Below, piece by piece: positions 11,363-21,359 of a stretch of 64,000 nucleotides of DNA. This stretch comes from Ampullaceana balthica (lineage: Eukaryota > Mollusca > Gastropoda > Lymnaeidae). Both the position numbers and the translations under genes were made by a program. The stretch is from positions 3,305,854 through 3,369,853 of the forward strand of contig CALYLW010000013.1 of NCBI GenBank assembly GCA_944989445.1. The letters run 5' to 3'. A model generated the notes under the pieces. It worked only from the letters and a program-made list of their open reading frames with translations, made no database searches and was not told where the DNA came from. The stretch's first letter is position 1, and every line of letters starts with the position of its first letter.

Positions 11363-13008
11363 GTAACTAACACATTCTTCACAAAGTGTCTTGGAGACAC
11401 CCTGCTCCAAGCACTGGCACCAGCTTGATCTCGTTCTCACCAAGGCGATCTGACCTGGCCAGTGTGCTCTGACCACAGGATATGTGTGACGCCAAAATAG
11501 TCACGCTTTATAAAATCAAAGGTGATCGCAGCGATTGCAATAACTATCGTGGCATCTCCTTACTGAGTATTCTGGGAAAGGCTATTGCCAGAGTGATCCT
11601 TGCACGCCTGCACACTCTGGCACATAATGTCTATCTAGAATCACCATGCGATTTTCGGGCTGGCCGGTCAACCATGGACATGATCTTCTCACTTTGTCAG
11701 CTACAAGAGAAATGTCTGGAGCAACAGAAAGCCCTCTTCGTTGCCTTTATAGATCTAACAAAGGCATTTGACCTGGTCAGCCGCAAGGGTCTGCTACGTA
11801 TATTGGAAAAAATAGGATGTCCGCAGCGGCTTCTCTCCATCATTGAGTCCTTCCACACCAATATGCACAGCACAGTGCTCTTCGATGTTCGATGCCACCT
11901 CAGAACCCTTCCCAGTTTGTAGCGGAGTCAAAATGGGCTGTGTACTGGCTCCAACACTCTTCGGTATCTTTTTCTCGATGCTACTGCATCATGCTTTCGA
12001 GGACTGCTTCGAGGGTGTAAACATCCATACCAGGAAGGATGGAAATCTATACAACATCAGCCGTCTCTGTGCGAAGAGAAAAGTGGAAACTGTTTTTATT
12101 AGAGAGTTGCTCTTCGCGGATGACGCAGCCCTTACCTCACATTCAGAGATAGGTCACCAACTTTTGGTCAATAAGTTCTCAGAGGCATGCAAGGATTTTG
12201 GTCTAACGATAAGCCGCAAAAAGACCAACATTATGAGACAAGGAACAGACTGCTTCCCAGCAATCTCCATTGAGGGAAAAACCTTGGATGTCGTCGAGGA
12301 TTTTACCTACCTTGGCAGTAACGTCACAAGCACACTCTCCCTGGAAAAGGAAATTGAAACCAGAATCGGCAAGGCTGCATCATTAATGGCAAGGCTGAAT
12401 CAAAGCATGTGGAACAATGCACAGCTCACTGATAGGACGAAAATCACTGTGTACCAGGCCTGCGTGCTCAGCACACTCTTCTATGGCAGCGAGTGCTGGA
12501 CGACCTATGCCAAACAAACAAAGCAACTCAAGAGCTTCCACTACGATGCTTGAGAAAGGAATCTGCACATCAAGTGGCAGGACAAGATCACGAATGTCGA
12601 GGTACTCAGAAGGAGTCATATGCTGAGCATGCACTCAATCCTGAGTGAGAGGCGCCTGCGGTGGTTGGGACATGTCTGCAGGATGAGCTCGGAGCGCATT
12701 CCAAGAGCCTTGCTTTACAGCAAGCTGGCAACTGGTATGCGGAAAAGAGGACGCCCCTGCTTGCGCTTCAAGGATGTCTGCAAGAAAGACATGACTCTGG
12801 CGCAGATTGACCATAAAACGTGGGAGACCATTGCTGAGGAGCGCAACTCCTGGCGGGCAAAAGTGCACGAGGGCATTCAAGTCGCGGTAGCTTCCCTTAC
12901 AGCCAGGAGAGAGGAAAAAAGGGCCAGGGGAAAGGGAAAGGGGGGTAGAGCAGCAGGAGGAAACGCATTCATCATCCCATGAGGATGGACGGATGCCATA
13001 GAGATTAT
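11363..13008 (+). mobile_element. Non-LTR retrotransposon (LINE) fragment with reverse transcriptase
   Basis: A 5'-truncated LINE coding for the reverse transcriptase palm and the C-terminal region. Visible motifs: DCNNYRGISLLSILGKA, FIDLTKAFD (catalytic Asp), SGVKMGCVLAPTLFGIFF, LLFADDAALTSHSE (catalytic Asp pair), YLGSNVTSTLS, LSTLFYGSECWTTYA and RRLRWLGHVCRM. The frame shifts near 11890 and near 12550 (in DAxERNLHIKW). The family-specific C-terminal zinc finger is truncated. It is flanked by a duplication of about 36 bases with one mismatch (11327-11362 and 13009-13044). This RT type is common in molluscs and cnidarians; I cannot fix its clade. Confidence 0.85.
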
Positions 13009-13135
13009 TACTACTTGACTCTTACTTTTTCTATCCTCTTGTGTTTCAAGGTTTAATGAATTACCTAATGACGTAGTTCTTGTCAGTTTTGAATACTCTC
13101 AATGTTTCCCCACTGTATGTAGTTAATGTAGTTAA
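13009..13135 (-). mobile_element. CR1/Jockey-like LINE, right piece
   Basis: The minus strand reads EYSKLTRTTSLGNSLNLETQ, continuing directly into the piece at 11296-11362 once the intervening LINE is removed. The intact copy has EYSKLTRITPLVKSLNLETL. It ends upstream in unrecognised sequence near 13135. Confidence 0.75.
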
Positions 13136-13454
13136 TGTAGTCAGCCTTGCTGTTGATTTCTCCATTCTTCCCATTCTAAGTTGACTGAAGTTGATAGAAC
13201 TAGAGACGTGTTGTTGTGTTTACATTGTATGAGCATGCAAGGACTTGACCTAGTATGAAACATGTGGTTTGTGATGTGAACTGTAAGCGTGCATGGTCAT
13301 GGACTGGGAGGATGGCTGACTAGAGAAAGATGGTTCAAGAGGCAACCGAGGTGGTTGATTGCACAGAGTATAGAGTGATTAAAGACAGTGGTTAACCAGA
13401 ACATAGTGGTTAAAGTCTTGGTAATTGACCTGCAAGTTCTATTACACATTTGAT

Positions 13455-13620
13455 CGATCTGAAATTTTGATACAATGCATTGTCATCCAAGATCTATCTG
13501 TGGTAAAATTTTAAGATCTCTAGGACCATCAGAAGTGGTTTAATTTTACATTACAAGATTTGACGGAAGGATGGATGGAAAATACAACATACAAACAGTG
13601 TGACTTAAATAAAAGCGTGT
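13455..13620. repeat. Interspersed repeat fragment (R1-related)
   Basis: Shares GATCGATCTGAAATTTTGAT, ACAATGCATTGTCATCCAAG and ACCATCAGAAGTGGTTTAAT with 53130-53297. The first part also matches the internal segment of the R1 repeats at 17-19 and 33-34 kb. Confidence 0.75.
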
Positions 13621-13748
13621 AATAAAAATAATAAGTTATATTCATTTTTTTCAAATTTCTGTTTTGCCTCTATGTTTTTAATGACATTGTAAAGACTTTA
13701 GGAAACATTTATACATTTCTTTTATCACAGAAGGTTGGCATATTATGT

Positions 13749-14000
13749 AGGTAAATTTATTATATATAAAACAGGGTATTAGTAGGCCTGACAAGACGTA
13801 ACACAACAGCGAACGATCCCTACTGGACTGCTTGGATTTGCCCGCAGCTAAGTGTTTTTTTATTATTATTCCGTGTTTTTCGTTTCATGTGTGTACTATT
13901 TGTCCGTTGAGGAAGGCTCTTTGCCGAAACGTTCGTTGTTGTGTTACGTGTTGTCAGGCCTACTAATACCCTGTTTTTTTATATCATAAATTTACCTATT
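13749..14000. mobile_element. Foldback element with arms of about 68 bp
   Basis: The left arm (13749-13816, starting TAGGTAAATTTATTATAT) is the inverted complement of the right arm (13931-14000, ending ATAAATTTACCTA). Both include GTATTAGTAGGCCTGACAA or its complement. The loop of about 114 bases ends in GAGGAAGGCTCTTTGCCGAA, resembling the GAAGGC...GCCGAAACG motif in the Penelope-associated sequence near 18290. Confidence 0.75.
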
Positions 14001-14755
14001 TAAAAGCCTGATTGCAGTCTCACCCCCATTACTTTATTTTCTTTGGCATATTATGTGTTGGCTTATATTATATGATGGTTTAATGGGAATCTGGAAACAA
14101 TGTGACAAAAGATATAAAATAATTATTGCATTACTATTTAAAATACATGTAGATCTAAAGCCAACTGACATAGCAGGATTGCATTCTCAAACAATGAAAT
14201 TATGACGAAAATGGTTTAAATCTTTTTTTAAAATATATTTTTTTTAAAAGGCTCCCATTTTTGGGAGAGATCTAAAAATATGACCATAAAGCCACAAAAA
14301 TAAATACATTCAAAAATTATATATTTTTTGCCCTATCTTATATAATGCAGAACTATGATTTTTGCATATCAAGCCTTTTAATGGATATGTAATTTATGTA
14401 GGAGACTTGAGCCTGATTTTTTTTGGTTCTTTATTTTCTAGCAGTTTGATCCGTGTTGTATTTACTCCTCACAATAACCAAACAATTTTCAAGCACATAA
14501 AAAGAAACATTTTTACGGACTTTTCATAACTTTACGGATTGTAGCACAGACAGATGCACACATATTTTTACAAATCAAAAGTAGCCTTGGTCTAAATGCA
14601 TAAAGTATTTTAATTTAATGCATGATTCAGATATAACATGTTAGAGTTAACTATATTAATTTTAAAATAAAAATTAGTCGCAGTGTAAGTGTAAGTCTCT
14701 TTTTAAAAAAACAGACAGAAGATTCTTGCATCCTAAATTCTTATAGGAATACACA
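14001..14755. other. AT-rich intergenic DNA, nothing recognised
   Basis: Many stops in all frames, A/T homopolymers and no paired ends or known motif. Confidence 0.4.
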
Positions 14756-14757
14756 GA

Positions 14758-14905
14758 CACGGTGGGCGAGTGGCAGTGGGCTCGACTGGCATACCGATGG
14801 TGACAGGTTCGAATCCATGTGAAGGCAACAGATCATCCGTCATGGTCTGTGGACGCAATTATATTCTGCAAGAAGGAGAGTCTGTATAGATAAGAGAAGA
14901 TATGC
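14758..14905 (+). mobile_element. tRNA-derived SINE, internally shortened copy
   Basis: The head carries polymerase III boxes: GGTGGGCGAGTGGCAGTGG (A-box region) and GGTTCGAATCC (B box). It then jumps to the tail CATGGTCTGTGGACGCAAT and GTCTGTATAGATAAGA. Compared with the copy at 23405-23702 the central body is missing. Confidence 0.75.
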
Positions 14906-14911
14906 CAGACT

Positions 14912-15133
14912 GTTGGCAAGTCACAAGTAACACAGCATTTACAAGCCACGACTATGACTATATGATAGGATTGTGTGACACAATGCTCAGTGCAGCCCAG
15001 CCACCTTTGTTTCCCTAAATAGTGTCAGGTACTCATTCGAAGCAAATTCCTGCTTTCACAGAGATTCAAACACGTGACTGACTGTATGCTAGCTGAGCAC
15101 ACATTCACATGCTGCTTGATCACCGTGCCTCCT
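14912..15133 (-). mobile_element. tRNA-derived SINE, inverted copy
   Basis: On the minus strand it starts GGCACGGTGATCAAGCAG, passes a decayed B box (GTTTGAATCTCTGTGAA) and has the body motif GAGTACCTGACACTATTTAG shared with the SINE at 23405. It abuts the plus-strand copy at 14758 tail to tail. Confidence 0.65.
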
Positions 15134-15241
15134 GCCCCTAGCCTCATGTCTCTAACACTAAAACTAAATATAAGTAAGTGGGGTTAGACTTAAACAATAT
15201 TATTATTATATCATAATATTCCCACTCATGTTGTTAATAAG

Positions 15242-15675
15242 GGTGACCCGTCAAAACGGCCCTGGACAAAACGGCCCCGACATAACAGCCCTGGTCAAAA
15301 CGCCCTCAGACAAATTGTTAACATTTTTCAACAAAAACTTTAATTTTTTTTTCATTTTAAGTTTAAGCTATTGTCAACTTTTTCACCCTGAAAGAAAGTG
15401 ATAAAATTGTAAAATTATATCTTGTGATGTTATTATATTGTTTCTTGTTAACAAACAGCCACGATAGGTACCATTTTGCGTAAAGTGTAAAGGCTATTAA
15501 ATTCACTATTGATTGTGATGTCATTATATATTGTTTATTATTAACAAAACCTGACACTGAATAGGTGAGTAAAAATACGAATTTAATATTTGATTGGACA
15601 TTTTACTTTTAGTCCATCTATTAGTTCGGGGCCGTTTTGTCCGGGGCCGGTCCGGGGCCGTTTTGTCGGTGAACC
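15242..15675. mobile_element. MITE with 9-bp target duplication (Mutator-like size)
   Basis: Inverted ends GGTGACCCGTCAAAACGGCC and GGGCCGTTTTGTCGGTGAACC (complementary with mismatches), each followed inwards by a second GACAAAACGGCCCCG unit. It is flanked by GTTAATAAG on both sides (15233-15241 and 15676-15684). A 9-bp duplication is the size typical of Mutator-like elements. No transposase is present. Confidence 0.8.
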
Positions 15676-15684
15676 GTTAATAAG

Positions 15685-16334
15685 GCCTTGAAAACTGCAC
15701 TAAAACACATATTTTTCAAACTTAAATATTTCAGGACTGACAATCTGAAATTTCTATGCTTTGACTGATACATTGTCAAAGCATAGAATCATGTCATTCA
15801 TTATCATTATTTAATTTAATGATAATGATTTTGTATCAGTATCGACATATCGAGTCATCATTATTGTTTTGTGCACGGCACACGGCTAAGGATTTAATGC
15901 AAAATAAAAATCATTAAAGAAAAAAAATGAGATTCAAACAAATTATTCTTAAACTTTTACTTTATTTCAAAAGTTTAAATTTAATAAAGTAGTCAAACAC
16001 GCCTTACCCGAAAGATCTAATAATTGAATAAATTTTTAACACATAGCAGACGCCATTTTGGTTGCTAGCTCATAATAACAATGGCATTAGAAACGGAAAT
16101 GGATTTATATCTTGATCACTCCATGATAGAGTGACTCCAACTATCAAGAAAGCAATAAAAAAAAATGTTACAGGCCATAGATTATCCGTTCAATAGCATG
16201 TATAAATCAAAATGGTAATCCCTTATTTTATCGCATTTTATATTTCAAGTCATCAAAAAAACACAAAAAAAAACAAACTTTTTTTAAAACTTACCATATT
16301 AATTATTATTATATGGGATGAAATCATTATTTTT
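15685..16334. other. AT-rich intergenic DNA, nothing recognised
   Basis: Includes a short local inverted repeat (CTATGCTTTGAC...GTCAAAGCATAG, about 15750-15787). No gene or element is recognised. Confidence 0.4.
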
Positions 16335-16615
16335 ATTTTATCTGTTACAGACTCTCCTTCTATAGTCTATACTATACTGTACTATACAAAAAATAATTAT
16401 TATTGCGTCCTACGCCTACGCTTTCCCTTGGTTTATGTCTAGTCTTGCATTTTTTATGAGAGTTTTAAATGATAGAGTGTTATTTTTCCCGGTTTCCTCA
16501 GGCAAACCATTCTAGGTCCGAATTCCGGACGGCAGGAACGAGAATTTGTTTGTGTGTTCTAGTTCTTGCATACTGCATACAGAATAGGCAAAGTGTTTTT
16601 TATCCCCATTTTTAT
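16335..16615 (-). mobile_element. CR1/Jockey-like LINE, 3' end fragment
   Basis: A minus-strand remnant of the family at 29605-31495. It has the tail TTATCTGTTACAGACTCTCC, the TTGCGTCCTACGC segment, then a decayed C-terminus around the GAATTCCGGACGGCAGGAAC region and TACAGAATAGGCAAAGTG. It is more diverged than the copy at 10655. Confidence 0.75.
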
Positions 16616-16639
16616 TACATTTTATTTGATATTGTATTT

Positions 16640-17050
16640 TTAACAGAATTAGTAAATAAATAATACTAAAGCCCATTCCTAGACTAGAAGAAGAAGCGTT
16701 GAGTGATAGCAATAACCAGACAATATTTATGGATACAAGAGGCTACAGTTTATGATTGTAAGTAAAATGGATTGGCGGTATTATCAGCAATGGTAACCCT
16801 GGGCCTTGGGGAAAGTATTGACGTTTTGAAATGGGGCCCTACATGTCTCTCTAACATATTTACGACTGGTTCCCATTTATTGCCCTAAAATATTATCCTC
16901 CCATTCCTTCAGTTATTGGCCATGAGTATTATAACTATGACGAGCGCTTTTTCAATTTTAAATACAATGAAAATGTAGAGAGGAATATGTCTCTGTTATA
17001 ATTCATACATGCTGTATGCCCCAGGGTGATCTCTGACTCCCTGTCTTTTT
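16640..17050. other. Intergenic DNA, nothing recognised
   Basis: No open frame with coding character and no terminal repeats. Confidence 0.35.
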
Positions 17051-17052
17051 AA

Positions 17053-18180
17053 ATCCCTTATATTAACTTCGCGGCCGTCTCTCTCTGTCTTGGGCTCGGC
17101 GGGCTGGGCGGAAAAACAGAAGTCAAAAATGACCCACTTCCCATGATCCGATAAACTGAAATTTGGCACACGGACCCGTCTGACCTAACAATGCATCGTA
17201 TCAAAATTTCAGATCGATCGAACGTACCGTACTTAAATTAATGCATTTTTAGTTTATCCTTATATGAGGTATGTAATTCAAAATTCACTGTTTGTTATTG
17301 TTTTTTTTCTTCCAGTTTCACGTGAGTTTGAGTTGACGCCGACCGTCGTGTTGACGCCGACCGTCGTGCCGACACCCCCTCACATCCCACCCCCATTTAT
17401 TAAAGACAAGGGACATCACTCGGTGTCAGTCTGTAAATGTTTGAAAATAATCAATACTGTTAGTTATGTCTCATATATAAGGGATTTATAGTCAAAAACT
17501 TTGTTTTTACGGGTTTGTTTTATTAAATCCATTGTATTAACTTCACCGCCGTCTCATTCGTCGTTCGTCACTCGACCGTCGTCCCGCCCGCGACGCCCGC
17601 CCGCCCGCGGAAAAACAAAAGTCGAAAATGACCCACTTCCAGTGAAGCCATCGAGCTGAAATTTGGCACACAGACCCGTCTCACCTAACAATGCATAGTA
17701 TCAAAATTTCAGATCGATCGAACGTACCGTAATTAAATTAATGCATTTTTAGTTTTATTATCTATATAAATCACGATTTAGAAAAAAACAAAAGTCGTCG
17801 TCTGCTAGAGTTTTGAGCTAGTTTTAAAGCCAAGGGAGATAATTTAGTTTCAGTCAGTAAATGTTTATCACTTTTGAACATAATCAATACTTTTAGTTAT
17901 GTCTCATATATAAGGGATTTATAGTCAAAAACTTTGTTTTTACGGGGTTGTTTAATTAAATCCCTTATATTAACTTCTGTTGTCTGTTTGAGCCCATGAC
18001 TGTTTGCTTGCCGACGAAACTTTGGATCGATTTTTCAAACACTTCCCAGTAAGCTAGCGAGCTGAAATTTTGCAGGCAGACTCGTGCCGATGATAAAAAT
18101 CACGTATCAAAATTTCAGATCGATCGTAAGTACTGTAATGAAATTAATGAATTTTTAGATTATCTTTATTTATTTCTATG
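17053..18180 (+). repeat. R1 repeat: three head-to-tail copies
   Basis: Copies start near 17053, 17520 and 17957 (the third truncated). Each begins AAATCC(C)(T)TATATTAACTTC, contains GAGCTGAAATTTGGCACAC and ATTTCAGATCGATCGAACGT, and ends GTCTCATATATAAGGGATTT. A linker, AGTCAAAAACTTTGTTTTTA, leads into the next copy. The AAATCCCTTATAT / ATATAAGGGATTT ends are inverted, as in a MITE. G+C-rich CGTCG/CCGCCC blocks lie near each start. No coding potential is seen. Confidence 0.8.
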
Positions 18181-18199
18181 TATCATTTTAATTTTTGTT

Positions 18200-18420
18200 C
18201 TAAAATACAAAATACACAAACAAATTGTGCAATGAAAACAATAAATTTTAGCTTTATTTTAAACTAACACGACAGTAGACGTTTCGGCGAATGCCTTCAT
18301 CAGTACAATAACATAAAATACGTGCATACATAAGTAATATTTAAAGTCTTAAAGCATATTGTATTATAAACAATTTATGTAAAATAAAAAGAAAGAAAAA
18401 ACAAACATGGACACAGGATA
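18200..18420 (-). other. Penelope-type terminal sequence with hammerhead-like motif
   Basis: On the minus strand, 18303-18281 reads CTGATGA, a GGC/GCC hairpin stem, then GAAAC. These are the conserved parts of a hammerhead ribozyme core. Penelope-like retroelements are known to carry hammerhead motifs in their terminal repeats, and a Penelope-like coding remnant in the same orientation lies at 18945-19625. Stems I and III are not demonstrated by eye. The segment interrupts the R1 array. Confidence 0.45.
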
Positions 18421-18421
18421 T

Positions 18422-18916
18422 AAGAATCAAACAACCCCGTAAAAACAAAGTTTTTGACTATAAATCCCTTATATATGAGACATGCGACAAATATTTACAG
18501 ACTGAATCTGCCTCAACTCAACTTTGCTTTTAACCCGAGGGGAAAGTCTTGTCACCGCGTCGGACGAACGACATAGAGAGACGGTTCCAAACATTTACAG
18601 ACTGAAACCAAATTATCTCCCTTGGCTTTAAAACTAGCTCAAAACTCTAGCAGACGACGACTTTTGTTTTTCTAAATAGTGATTTATATAGTATAGATAA
18701 ACTAAAAATGCATTAATTTAATTATGGTACGTTCGATCGATCTGAAATTTTGATACAATGCATTGTTAGGTGTGCCAAATTTCAGCTCGATGGCTTCACT
18801 GGAAGTGGGTCATTTTCGACTTCTGTTTTACGGCGGGCGGACGGGCGTCGCGGGACGAACGAACGACGAACGAGTGACGACGAATGAGACGGCGGTGAAG
18901 TTAATATAAGGGATTT
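18422..18916 (-). repeat. R1 repeat, inverted copy
   Basis: Begins AACAACCCCGTAAAAACAAA and ends TTAATATAAGGGATTT. It is the inverted complement of the copies at 17053-17950, with the same GATCGATCTGAAATTTTGAT core and CGACGAACGA-rich G+C block. Confidence 0.8.
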
Positions 18917-18944
18917 TAAAAGGAGAAATCATCTAAAGTTTCAA

Positions 18945-19625
18945 TGAAAACCACAACGGGAACACGATTCTGAAGCTAGGTAAAATTAAGAATTTGGTTA
19001 ATTCTATATGGAGTCAACGTACCAAATCGTTTTATAAGTCTTTTTTCCATGTGGATCCTATCATGGGTATTGCTTGCATATAAAATACCAGTTACAGCAA
19101 TATCTGAAATGCCGTCATGGTCAACACTGTTAAATTTTTTAGACACCGGTCATTGAGCCTGTTTATTTATATTATACAGGTGTTCTCTAAACCGATCTCC
19201 AAGACGACGACCTGTCTCCCCCACGTAACTTTTATTACACTTCTTGCAAAGAATTGCATAAATCACGTTGCGACTAGTGCAAGTGAATCCATATTTTATT
19301 ATGAATTTTTCAAGAGGGAAAGAAATTTAGTGAATTTCTATCACATATGGACAAGTATTGCAACGGTTACGGTTGCAACCTTTTGTTCCAATATGTGTTT
19401 TCATTGTGTGAAGGTGGCTTCTTACAAATATATCTCTGAGGCTTCTATCTCTCAGGAAAGCAAAATAGGAGGTTTTTTGAAGACATGCTGAGTTAGAGGT
19501 CAGCCATGAGGATTGGTCGGTTTTTTGAGAATCATCTGGCGGGCTTTAAAATTATAGGGATGAAAAGTTAAAATAAATTTGGATCGATCACATTGATCAG
19601 AAACAGATGATGTAAACTTGTCCTG
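18945..19625 (-). pseudogene. Penelope-like element remnant (Cys linker and GIY-YIG endonuclease)
   Basis: Minus-strand translation gives, across frameshifts and stops, SLRDIFVRSHLHTMKTHIGT, then the cysteine linker KGCNRNRCNTCPYV. The GIY-YIG endonuclease follows: SRNVIYAILCKKCNKSYVGE, TGRRLGDRFREHLYNINKQA and HMEKRLIKRFGTL. In Penelope-like elements a reverse transcriptase precedes this domain; only its distal part (DRSKFILTFHPYNFKARQMI) is recognisable here. The Tyr, Arg and Glu expected in the nuclease core (YV, RRLGDR, REH context, E in MEKR) are partly visible. The element is degenerate and not functional. Confidence 0.8.
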
Positions 19626-19639
19626 TCTGGCCATACCAA

Positions 19640-21348
19640 GAAGAAGGGATGTCCACACTCCACACATCAACACCTTCAGCACGGAAAACCCTGTGAAAAC
19701 GCAGCTGTTCACAGAAAAAGTTAATGAAGGTCTTTCAAAGACGTCTCCGTACGTCACAATGGAATCCAAATGAACGCATCTCAGAGACACGATCTATACA
19801 TCAGCATTAAATGCCTTTGGCAAATAATCCCACAAAAACACGTAGTGGTTCGATGATCACTGGGATGAGATGAAACCTGTCACTGAAGCCAAAAGGAAAG
19901 CTCTTATGGTGAAACCTGTCACTGAAGCTAATTGGAAAGCTCTTATGGTGAAACCTGTCACTGAAGCTAAAAAGAAAGCTCTTATGGTGAAACCTGTCAC
20001 TGAAGCTAAAAGGAAAGCTCTTATGATGAAATCTGTCACTGAAGCTAAAAGAAAAGCTCTTATGATGAAACCTGTCACTGAAGCTAAAAGGAAAGCTCTT
20101 ATAATGAAACCTATCACTGAAGCTAAAAGGAAAGCTCTTAAGGTTGAAACCTGTCACTGAAGCTAAAAGGAAAGCTCTTATGATGAAACCTGTCACTGAA
20201 GCTAATTGGAAAGCTCTTATGATGAAACCTGTCACTGAAGCTAAAAGAAAAGCTCTTACGATGAAACCTGTCACTGAAGCTAAAAGGAAAGCTCTTCTGG
20301 CATACAAGGAAAAGCCAACACCCGACAAGGCTGCATGCCTTAAAAACAGCCAAGTCGCATGCCCAAAAAGTCGCACGTCAATGTGCCAATACCTACTGGC
20401 TTAACCAGATTCTTTTTGCCGATGATTGTGCCCTTAACGCGGGCTCTGAAGCACAACTGCAACTAAGTGCGGATAAATTTTCCAGTGCGTGCTCTAACTT
20501 TGGGGTCACCACCAGCACAAAGAAGACAGAAGTATTACACCAGCCTGCCCCAGGCAAATATTATACTGAGCCTAACATATTCATCAACGGCAACAAAATC
20601 AACACAGTGAGCCGCTTTACTTACCTTGGCAGCACGCTGTCTCAGAAGGCAAATATTGATGACGAGATGAACTCGAGAATCTCAAAGGCCAGTGCAGCAT
20701 TCGGTAGATTGTTTGACAGTGTCTGGAAGAGAAAGGGGAATCAGCACCCAAACAAAACTAAAAGTATACAGAGCTGTAGTGCTCCCCACCTTATTATATG
20801 CATGTGAAACGTGGTCTGTAAGGTTGCTGAACCACTTCCACACCAAAAGCCTTAGAAAAATTCTCAATATAAAATAGCAGGAAAAATTTCCAGACACCGA
20901 AATATTAGCCAGGTCAGGACTCCCCAGCATCCACACTAGCCTCATGCAAAGCAAACTACGCTGGGAGGGGCATGTAGTGCGCATGCCCGACAATCGCCTC
21001 CCCAAGAGGCTCTTCTATGGTGAGCTTACAGAAGGGAATAGAGCACGCGGCGGTCCACGTAAGCGCTATAAGGATGCACTTAAAACTGCTCTGAAGGCCT
21101 TTGACATCGGACATGACTCCTGGGAAGCAGCAGCCCACTAGTGCTCTATGATATGGTATGGTGCAGCTGTCTGTGAGGCTAATAGACAACAGGCTGGCAA
21201 GAACAAACGTCAAGCCAGAAAGGACCGTATCCAAAACCCTCCTGAATGGACGGAATCTATCTCTTGTCCGACATACGGACGCCTTTTTCGTGCCAGAATA
21301 GGGTTAATAAGCCACCAGAGGACACATGTGGTGGCCCAGCAAATATGA
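19640..21348 (+). mobile_element. LINE fragment with internal deletion and minisatellite
   Basis: Same RT family as 11363-13008. The first part is the linker between endonuclease and RT (STENPVKTQLFTEKVNEGLS, SALNAFGK, WFDDHWDEMKPVTEAKRKAL), read in one frame with three stops. A 39-bp expansion follows (separate entry), then QCANTYWLN fuses directly to QILFADDCALNAGSEAQLQL, so the N-terminal RT is deleted. The rest reads YLGSTLSQKANIDDE, LPTLLYACETWS, LRWEGHVVRMPD and ends in a zinc finger-like CPTYGRLFRARIGLISHQRT. The second cysteine of the finger has become Tyr. There is a stop at about 20876. Confidence 0.85.
19870..20305. repeat. 39-bp minisatellite inside LINE coding sequence
   Basis: About eleven copies of a unit coding KPVTEAKRKALMM (13 residues). 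Variation is mostly silent or conservative (AKRK, ANWK, AKKK). One extra base near 20142 shifts the frame, so the array is open in two blocks. The last copy runs into the authentic LINE sequence KALLAYKEKPTPDKAACLKN. Confidence 0.9.
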
Positions 21349-21359
21349 TGAGAGTGGTC

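Noticed and set aside
12417..12880. Overlapping frames on both strands in the LINE at 11363-13008
   Set aside because: Shadows of the reverse transcriptase reading frame.
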